DNA of 20,561 nucleotides, from positions 1 through 20,561 of the forward strand of contig CABQLM010000036.1 in the NCBI GenBank assembly GCA_902465105.1, in the 5' to 3' direction. The translations under genes and the position numbers were made by a program. The DNA is from an uncultured Collinsella sp. GTDB lineage: Bacteria; Actinomycetota; Coriobacteriia; Coriobacteriales; Coriobacteriaceae. The notes below the pieces were generated by a model. The model was not told the DNA's origin. It did not search any database and worked only from the letters and a program-made list of their open reading frames with translations. Of the stretch, positions 15,745 through 20,561 are shown one piece after another (within the stretch, counting starts at the first letter, position 1; each line of letters starts with the position of its first letter).

Positions 15745-15772
15745 AGCGCTTCCTCTCATAAGTCGTGGAACA

Positions 15773-15805
15773 CAATGCGTTGCACGGGTGGGACCGCATT
15801 GCAAC
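15773..15805. repeat. Overlapping inverted repeats in the acpP leader
   Basis: CAATGCG (15773-15779) is complementary to CGCATTG (15795-15801), and GTTGCA (15779-15784) is complementary to TGCAAC (15800-15805). The two pairings share bases, so they are mutually exclusive. They lie 29-61 bases upstream of the acpP start codon. Function unknown; chance is possible for arms this short. Confidence 0.4.
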
Positions 15806-15814
15806 ACGGCTCCG

Positions 15815-15820
15815 ATTCTA
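15815..15820 (-). promoter_or_regulatory. Possible -10 element upstream of acpP
   Basis: TAGAAT on the minus strand (15820-15815) resembles a -10 box, about 70 bases before the acpP start. No good -35 is visible at the right distance (TGGCTC at 18 bases is weak). Confidence 0.3.
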
Positions 15821-15860
15821 CCCCACGATGCATAGCTTGAGCCACGTAACGGCGCTCTTA

Positions 15861-16877
15861 CTAAACGATACCTTCCATGGAATTGGCAACGCTTTCGATA
15901 AGCCCGGCCCGCACGGCCTGGGCCGCGGCAAGCGTACCGTTTTTAACGGCCTCAACCGACGTTGCGCCATGGCCAATCAAAACGACACCGCGAAGGCCCA
16001 GCAGAATCGCTCCACCCTTGGCATCGCCCGAGAGCTTAGCTTTAATCTGGCGCATCTGCTTTTTGATGAGCAGCGCGGCGATCTTAGTGCCGAGCGAAGA
16101 CATAAAGGCGCCCTTGAGCTCTTGTAGCAAAAATTTGGCAGCGCCCTCGGTGGCCTTGAGCGCAATATTGCCCGACATGCCGTCGGCTACCACAACGTCA
16201 AAGTTGCCCGACGTGAGGTCGGTACCCTCACAGTTGCCCACAAAGCCGGGGACCGCGGCCTTCATGGCCGGGAAGCACGCCTTGGTAAAGTTGGAGCCCT
16301 TCTCGTCCTCGGTACCGTTACCGAGCAGACCAACACGCGGATGTTCGATGCCCAAGACCACGCGGGCATAGGCTGCGCCCATCTGAGCGAAGCGAACCAT
16401 GTCGTCGACCTCGACATCGGGATTTGCGCCCATGTCGCACAGCACCGTAAGACCGCCGGCTCGGTTGGGCAGCGCATTGGTGAGGCACGGACGCACCGGC
16501 TGCTTCTTGCCCTCCGCCAAATACCTAAACGGCGTCACATACGCTGTAGCGGCAGCCGTCATGGCACCGGTCGAGCCAGCGGAGAAAAAAGCATCCGCAT
16601 TGCCCTTCTTAATAGCACGGCAGGCAAGCACAATCGAGGATTTGCGCTTGGTCATCACGGCGCGGATGGGATCATCGCCCATGGCGATGACATCGGGAGC
16701 TTCAAGAGCCTCCACGCGCGCATGGGTCGCGGCAAAAGGGTTGACGATGTCGGAAGGCCCGACAGCAATGACCTCGATATCGGGATCAGTTGCCAGGGCG
16801 GCTTCAATGCCGTCAAGAACAACCTGGGGCTTCTCGTCTCCGCCCACAACGTCTACACAAACGCGAACGTTACTCAT
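15861..16877 (-). CDS. plsX: Phosphate acyltransferase PlsX
   Basis: A 338-residue peripheral membrane enzyme that makes acyl-phosphate from acyl-ACP for PlsY, starting phospholipid synthesis. Family blocks: CVDVVGGDEKP at the N-terminus, MGDDPIRAV, FFSAGSTGAMTAAAT, LCDMGANPDVEVDDMV, VGLLGNGTEDEKGSNF, and NCEGTDLTSGNFDVVVADGMSGNIALKATEG. Length is standard. AAGGAG stands 8 bases before the ATG at 16877. It is followed by acpP, whose product supplies its substrate. An intrinsic terminator lies between rpmF and plsX, so plsX expression depends on read-through or a promoter not recognised here. Most mycobacteria lack PlsX, which separates this organism from them. Confidence 0.97.
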   Translation of the reverse strand: MSNVRVCVDVVGGDEKPQVVLDGIEAALATDPDIEVIAVGPSDIVNPFAATHARVEALEAPDVIAMGDDPIRAVMTKRKSSIVLACRAIKKGNADAFFSAGSTGAMTAAATAYVTPFRYLAEGKKQPVRPCLTNALPNRAGGLTVLCDMGANPDVEVDDMVRFAQMGAAYARVVLGIEHPRVGLLGNGTEDEKGSNFTKACFPAMKAAVPGFVGNCEGTDLTSGNFDVVVADGMSGNIALKATEGAAKFLLQELKGAFMSSLGTKIAALLIKKQMRQIKAKLSGDAKGGAILLGLRGVVLIGHGATSVEAVKNGTLAAAQAVRAGLIESVANSMEGIV

Positions 16878-16895
16878 TTCATATGCTCCTTATAC

Positions 16896-16925
16896 AAAAA
16901 TGGCCGACTCATTGAGCCGGCCATT
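16896..16925 (-). terminator. Intrinsic terminator between rpmF and plsX
   Basis: On the minus strand AATGGCCGGCTCA pairs with TGAGTCGGCCATT (16925-16913 with 16911-16899, one G-U pair) and ends in TTTTT. The hairpin lies 41 bases after the rpmF stop and 19 bases before the plsX start, with the plsX ribosome binding site just after the U-tract. It can end most transcripts after rpmF while letting a fraction continue. Confidence 0.75.
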
Positions 16926-16965
16926 GTGGTTCCAGTTGGAACGGCATCGTGTCCAGAGTATACAG

Positions 16966-17145
16966 TTACTCGGTAACGATAACCTCGCGGTCCTTGTAGA
17001 AACCGCAGCTGGGGCACACGTGGTGCGGGAGCTTGACAGCACCGCAACGGGGGCACGTGGACTGAGCCGCAGCCGAGATCTTCATGTTAGCGGAACGACG
17101 GGTATGGGTGCGGATACGACCCTGCTTTTGTTTAGGTACGGGCAT
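16966..17145 (-). CDS. rpmF: 50S ribosomal protein L32
   Basis: A 59-residue basic ribosomal protein, found by reading the gap between plsX and yceD. It starts MPVPKQKQGRIRTHTRRSAN, typical of L32, and has an intact zinc ribbon CPRC (31-34) and CPSC (44-47), so this is the zinc-binding form. AAGGAAGG lies 5 bases before the ATG at 17145. Directly upstream is yceD (DUF177), its very frequent partner; downstream are a terminator and then plsX. Abundant ribosomal protein synthesis fits the terminator placement. Confidence 0.97.
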   Translation of the reverse strand: MPVPKQKQGRIRTHTRRSANMKISAAAQSTCPRCGAVKLPHHVCPSCGFYKDREVIVTE

Positions 17146-17162
17146 AGTGACCTTCCTTATGA

Positions 17163-17190
17163 ACTATCCAGTGTGGCGATTACGCGCAAG
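17163..17190 (-). promoter_or_regulatory. Possible promoter for rpmF
   Basis: In the 64-base yceD-rpmF gap the minus strand reads TTGCGC, 16 bases, then ATAGTT, close before the rpmF ribosome binding site. The -35 equals that of the DUF134 promoter. Weak -10; positions approximate. Confidence 0.25.
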
Positions 17191-17209
17191 TAGCGATACT
17201 ACCACAGTT

Positions 17210-17764
17210 TTACTCATCAAGCTTGAGATTCTTCAATGCTGCAAATGGATTTTCCGTGGCAGCGGCCCATTCTGCCTCTGCCTGGGCGGCGCAATCGCAT
17301 TGCTCGACGTTGAGATTGATGCCGCAGGTAGGGCACAGGCCGCGACAATCGGGCTTACAGAGCACCACGAATGGCGTGTCCATGACGACCGCGTCATTGA
17401 TGGGCTCACCCAAATCGACAATGCGGTCCTCACCCAATAGCTCGTAGCCATCCTCGTAGGCCTCAGGATCCTCGGGTTCCTCAAAAAGGTAGAACTCCTC
17501 GATCTCGCCGGCGATATCAAACGAGGCGGGTTCAAGGCAGCGGTCGCACTCGCCGGTGGCGTGCGCTCGAACCATGCCGGAGAGCAGAACGCCGGTGCCC
17601 GCATTGGTAAAGACCACGTCGTAATCGATACCGTCCTGCAGCTGGTACTCCTTCTCACCCACCGTGTAGGTGGCGACATCGACCTTGCCCGTCAACGGAT
17701 ACGAGTCTCCGGGAAACTCGAGCTGATCAGACAGATCGACGATGACACTCGGGAACTCAGACAT
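17210..17764 (-). CDS. yceD: YceD/DUF177 family protein
   Basis: A 184-residue protein of the DUF177 family, linked to 23S rRNA accumulation in bacteria and plants and nearly always encoded beside rpmF. Visible hallmarks: a CDRC pair (73-76) and the C-terminal Cys-rich CKPDCRGLCPTCGINLNVEQCDC segment (136-158), typical of the Gram-positive form, then an acidic region and the NPFAALKNLK end. ATG 17764 is chosen because it overlaps the upstream stop codon by one base (TAATG), showing translational coupling; a longer frame to 17815 lies inside the upstream gene. The cysteines may bind metal, but that is inference. Confidence 0.93.
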   Translation of the reverse strand: MSEFPSVIVDLSDQLEFPGDSYPLTGKVDVATYTVGEKEYQLQDGIDYDVVFTNAGTGVLLSGMVRAHATGECDRCLEPASFDIAGEIEEFYLFEEPEDPEAYEDGYELLGEDRIVDLGEPINDAVVMDTPFVVLCKPDCRGLCPTCGINLNVEQCDCAAQAEAEWAAATENPFAALKNLKLDE

Positions 17765-18261
17765 TACCACTGACCGTTCTGCTGGGCGGCACCCTCGTTG
17801 AGCTGCTGACGGCAACGGGTAACGGTACCGGTCAGACTCTTGAGGTTCTCCTCGAGGTGCGTAAAGACCTGCTCGGCATAATCCTCGGCGGCATAGCGCG
17901 TCTCGCGCTCGTACTGCTGGGCACGATCGCGGATATCGTCGGCCTGCTGCTGCGCCAAGCGGACGATCTCCTGCTCACCGGCAATGGTGAGCGCCTGCTG
18001 CTGAGCGTCGGCGATGATGGAGTCGGCCTGAGCGGCGGCGGAAGCCATAAGCTCGTCGCGCTCCTTAAGAATGCGGCGGGACTTTTGCCACTCCTCGGGA
18101 TAGCTCATGCGGATTTCGTCAAGGATGTTAAAGAAGACGTCGGCATCGATGACCTTCATCTGGGCATTCTTGCCGAACGGCGTCTTAGCCTCTTCGATGA
18201 GCCCCTCGAGCTCCTCGACAAGGCTCACGATCCTGTCGCCAGGAAAAATCTCGCCCGGCAT
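17764..18261 (-). CDS. SepIVA/DivIVA-like coiled-coil protein
   Basis: A 165-residue, Gln/Glu/Ala-rich protein, predicted largely helical and coiled-coil from about residue 60 to 145. The N-terminal part (residues 8-60) has a short conserved-looking helix pair and KVIDADVFFNILDEIRMSYPEEWQKSRRILKERDELM, as in actinobacterial DivIVA-domain proteins. Position between coaD and DUF177 equals that of mycobacterial SepIVA (Rv2927c), a septum and cell-envelope factor, so a similar cell-division role is inferred from synteny. Similar genes are often mislabelled as ATP synthase subunit B. ATG 18261 is chosen: AAAGGAG lies 5 bases upstream, while ATGs at 18285 and 18276 have none. It overlaps yceD by one base. 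Confidence 0.75.
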   Translation of the reverse strand: MPGEIFPGDRIVSLVEELEGLIEEAKTPFGKNAQMKVIDADVFFNILDEIRMSYPEEWQKSRRILKERDELMASAAAQADSIIADAQQQALTIAGEQEIVRLAQQQADDIRDRAQQYERETRYAAEDYAEQVFTHLEENLKSLTGTVTRCRQQLNEGAAQQNGQW

Positions 18262-18329
18262 CCGGTCTCCTTTCATAGGTAACATATCATCGTGCTAGTT
18301 TACCACATGCCATCAGGCAATATGAAACG

Positions 18330-18827
18330 TCACGAAAAGCGATGCTTAAGCGCTTCGACCACATTGGGCGGCACAAACGTCGACACGTCGCTTCCGAGCG
18401 AGGCAATCTGACGAACCACCGAGCTCGAGATGTAGCCATACTGCGGAGCGCTCATGACAAAGATGGACTCGAGCTCGTTGTCGAGGCGATAGTTGAGATC
18501 GGCCTGCTGCAGCTCGTACTCGAAGTCGGTCATGGCGCGCAAGCCCTTAACGACGGCACCCGCACCCTGCTCTCGAGCAAAATCGACCAACAGGCCAGTG
18601 AAGGGTAGGACCTCGACGCCATCGATATCGCCGAGAGCTTCGCGGGCCAACGCCACGCGCTCGTCGAGCATAAACGTGGTGCCCACGCCGTTTTTGCCCT
18701 GCGACTCAGCAACGGCGACAATCACGCTGGGAAAGATGCGGCGGGCGCGGCGGATCACGTCGATGTGACCGAACGTGATGGGGTCGAAGGTGCCCGGGAC
18801 AATAACGCGGTTGATGGTGTCACTCAT
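18330..18827 (-). CDS. coaD: Phosphopantetheine adenylyltransferase
   Basis: A 165-residue nucleotidyltransferase making dephospho-CoA from 4'-phosphopantetheine and ATP, the penultimate step of CoA synthesis. Motifs: PGTFDPITFGH (residues 11-21) with the TxGH active site, VVKGLRAMTDFEYELQQADLN, and YGYISSSVVRQIA with the ISS nucleotide-binding turn. Standard length. ATG 18827 is chosen because GGAGG lies 6 bases before it; ATG 18833 touches the same GGAGG and is too close. The start lies inside the end of rsmD (8-base overlap), the common rsmD-coaD pair. CoA feeds the arm of the ACP encoded downstream. Confidence 0.96.
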   Translation of the reverse strand: MSDTINRVIVPGTFDPITFGHIDVIRRARRIFPSVIVAVAESQGKNGVGTTFMLDERVALAREALGDIDGVEVLPFTGLLVDFAREQGAGAVVKGLRAMTDFEYELQQADLNYRLDNELESIFVMSAPQYGYISSSVVRQIASLGSDVSTFVPPNVVEALKHRFS

Positions 18828-19467
18828 GGTCATCCTCCGAAGACGCGGTTACATTATCGCCGTCAACAGCGATGACGGCGTCCTTATCGCCGCCGCCAGT
18901 CCATCGCAGTAAATCGACCGAAGTGATGCCATAACGCTTCTCTCGCACCGTCTCAAAGCCGGCAGGATGAGCGCCCGCATTACTTGTGGCGTGCTCGAAC
19001 AGCACATAGGCCCTCGGTGCCAGCAGGCCCTGCTGGGCCAGGTTCTGCAGCAGCTCCTCGACCGGCTCGGCACCAAAGGCATAGGGCGGATCGAGCAAGA
19101 CCAGGTCAAAGGGACCGCCCGGCACGCGGCCGCGCGAGGCGCTCGACAGCATATCGCCCATAATGACACGCCAGCGCGAACGGTCGCGGCACAGCGACTC
19201 AATGTTCTTGGTAATTAGACGGGCGGCATTGCGATCAATCTCAAACGTCGTGAGTGAACGGACACCGCGCGAGAGCATCTCGATGCCAAAGGCGCCCGAA
19301 CCACCAAAGGCGTCCAACACGCGGACCTCATCCAAATCGAACTCGAACGCCGACATAACCATAGAAGCGCATGCCTCGCGCACGCGGTCGGTCGTGGGGC
19401 GGGTGACATCGCGACCACGCGGTTCTTCGATCTTGCGGCCACGCCATTCACCGCCGATGATTCTCAT
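18820..19467 (-). CDS. rsmD: 16S rRNA (guanine-966-N2)-methyltransferase RsmD
   Basis: A 215-residue S-adenosylmethionine-dependent methyltransferase. It begins MRIIGGEWRGRKIEEPRG and TRPTTDRVREA, typical of RsmD. The cofactor motif is VLDAFGGSGAFGIEMLSRG and the catalytic motif is DLVLLDPPYAFG. The C-terminus runs on in an acidic, low-complexity tail (about residues 190-215) that is encoded over the start of coaD. Its ATG overlaps the recG stop codon as ATGA, and GGAGG directly touches the ATG with no spacer, so reinitiation by ribosomes finishing recG is the likely mode. Modifies G966 by family knowledge. Confidence 0.95.
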   Translation of the reverse strand: MRIIGGEWRGRKIEEPRGRDVTRPTTDRVREACASMVMSAFEFDLDEVRVLDAFGGSGAFGIEMLSRGVRSLTTFEIDRNAARLITKNIESLCRDRSRWRVIMGDMLSSASRGRVPGGPFDLVLLDPPYAFGAEPVEELLQNLAQQGLLAPRAYVLFEHATSNAGAHPAGFETVREKRYGITSVDLLRWTGGGDKDAVIAVDGDNVTASSEDDHE

Positions 19468-20561
19468 CCTCCGCTGACCTCCTTAAAGATGTGTCGATAG
19501 CGCGTGGCGACCGCATCGCGCAAGGGGCGCGTCGCCACGGAGTCAAGGTTGCAAGCATACCGCAAGAGCTCGATTGCGTCCAAATGGGCCCATTCGATAA
19601 GCTCCTCGTCAGCGTCCAGGTCCACAAAGCGCAGAGTCACGCCGCCATGCTGACGGTAGCCCAGGATTTCGCCCTCATGGCGCAGACGCAGGTCCATCTG
19701 GGCGAGCGTAAAGCCGTCCGAGGTCTTTTCGAGCGCCTGCAGGCGGTCTTGCGCAACAGACACACCGCCGTTGCCCTTGGAATGCGTCATGACCAGGCAC
19801 GTGCCCGAAACGCTGCCACGGCCTACGCGGCCACGCAGCTGATGCAGGGCCGCCAGTCCAAAACGCTCGCCGTTCTCGATAACCATGACGGTGGCGTTGG
19901 GCACGTCGACGCCCACCTCGACCACCGTGGTCGAGACAAGCACGTCGATCTCCCCGTGCTTAAAAGCGTCGATCACGCGGTCCTTCTCCCCCGCCGGCAT
20001 ACGGCCGTGAAGACGCTCGACGGTAAGCCCCGGCAGTATCAAACGCAAACGGTCGAGCTCGCTCGCGGTGTCATGCAACGGCACGGGCACCGTCACGCGA
20101 CCTTCTTCATCGCGAGCGATGCCGGGGACGTCTTCCAAATCGTCCGCGGAGTCGCTCGGCTCAACAAGCGGGCAGATCACGTAAGCCTGCTGGCCTTGGG
20201 CATGCGCCTCGCGAATAGCGCCGTACGCCAGGTCGCGGCTCGACTCGGTGAGCACGCGCGTCGAGACGCCGGCTCCGGGAACGGGGCGATGACGAATGAT
20301 GGACGTGTCCAGGTCGCCGTAGACCGAGAGCGCCAACGTGCGCGGGATGGGCGTCGCCGTCATAACGAGCAAGTCCGCACCCGGGCCCTTGGCACGCAGG
20401 GCACTGCGCTGTCCCACACCAAACCGATGTTGCTCGTCAATGACGACGAGCGAAAGATGCTTAAACGTCACGCTATCCGACAACACCGCATGGGTGCCAA
20501 AGAGAACATCGATCTCACCGGACTGCAGCTGTGTATGGATGCGCTCGCGCTCGGCAGCCGG
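19464..20561 (-). CDS. recG: ATP-dependent DNA helicase RecG, C-terminal part, truncated by window edge
   Basis: About 365 residues of a superfamily 2 helicase that remodels stalled forks and Holliday junctions. The frame stays open to base 20561, where it reads ...RIHTQLQSGEIDVLFGTHA, so the start, wedge domain and Walker A are outside. Visible motifs: VVIDEQHRFGVGQR (DEQH box), TATPIPRTLALSVYGDLDTSII, VICPLVEPSD, LHGRMPAGEKDRVIDAFKHGEIDVLVSTTVVEVGVDVPNATVM-type pattern (GRMPxxEKD, TTVVEVGVDVPNA), and LRGRVGRGSVSGTCLVM. These match RecG rather than Mfd, which is larger. It ends with a four-base overlap into rsmD. Confidence 0.96.
   Translation of the reverse strand, partial: PAAERERIHTQLQSGEIDVLFGTHAVLSDSVTFKHLSLVVIDEQHRFGVGQRSALRAKGPGADLLVMTATPIPRTLALSVYGDLDTSIIRHRPVPGAGVSTRVLTESSRDLAYGAIREAHAQGQQAYVICPLVEPSDSADDLEDVPGIARDEEGRVTVPVPLHDTASELDRLRLILPGLTVERLHGRMPAGEKDRVIDAFKHGEIDVLVSTTVVEVGVDVPNATVMVIENGERFGLAALHQLRGRVGRGSVSGTCLVMTHSKGNGGVSVAQDRLQALEKTSDGFTLAQMDLRLRHEGEILGYRQHGGVTLRFVDLDADEELIEWAHLDAIELLRYACNLDSVATRPLRDAVATRYRHIFKEVSGG

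Noticed and set aside
15745..15860. FapR-type fatty-acid operator between plsX and acpP
   Set aside because: Only a TTAGTA half-site is visible near the plsX stop codon; the mirrored half at the expected spacing is missing.
1..20561. CRISPR arrays, tRNA genes, insertion sequences, phage or defence genes
   Set aside because: No repeated spacer pattern, cloverleaf, transposase motif or known defence domain was seen on either strand by reading; weak or degenerate copies could be missed by eye.

Overview
The window is a chromosomal segment of a high-GC Gram-positive bacterium. Gene content and order point to the Coriobacteriia, with a Collinsella-like genome the best guess; this is inference from gene order, because no rRNA or other marker gene is present. 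Seventeen of twenty protein genes are on the minus strand, several start with GTG or TTG, and one-base or four-base stop/start overlaps are common. No tRNA, rRNA, CRISPR array, insertion sequence or phage gene was seen, and no stretch over 300 bases lacks a gene.

Left part (1-8800), mostly metabolic. It holds the end of an iron-containing alcohol dehydrogenase (+), a DUF523 protein (-), ftsH (-), a CobO-type corrinoid adenosyltransferase (+), a MATE transporter (-), a SpoU/TrmH-type RNA methyltransferase (-), a thyA-folA pair (-), and a DUF134-NifX fusion ending in a His/Cys-rich tail (+). Two convergent junctions (748-800 and 3805-3889) carry a shared kind of palindrome: short stems around a 17-nt loop that begins AARGGGACRG. 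The thyA/DUF134 divergent gap has two near-identical palindromes spaced 53 bp centre to centre around a candidate promoter, which suggests autoregulation by the HTH protein.

Right part (8814-20561) is one long minus-strand housekeeping cluster. Transcription order is recG, rsmD, coaD, a SepIVA/DivIVA-like coiled-coil gene, yceD (DUF177), rpmF, plsX, acpP, rnc, smc, ftsY, ffh. It links DNA repair, 16S rRNA methylation, CoA synthesis, ribosome parts, phospholipid and fatty-acid acyl carriers, RNA processing, chromosome condensation and SRP-dependent membrane targeting. The order merges the actinobacterial rsmD-coaD-sepIVA-DUF177 run with the plsX-acpP-rnc-smc-ftsY-ffh run familiar from Firmicutes. 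An intrinsic terminator splits rpmF from plsX, and a strong hairpin ends the cluster after ffh.

Points most worth a second look: the three GGGAC-loop palindromes, the internal Shine-Dalgarno/ATG inside the DUF134-NifX gene, the paired operators, Asn in place of a metal-ligand Asp in RNase III, and Asn in place of Asp before the phosphopantetheine serine of ACP. Nothing here is a clearly new defence or mobile system.
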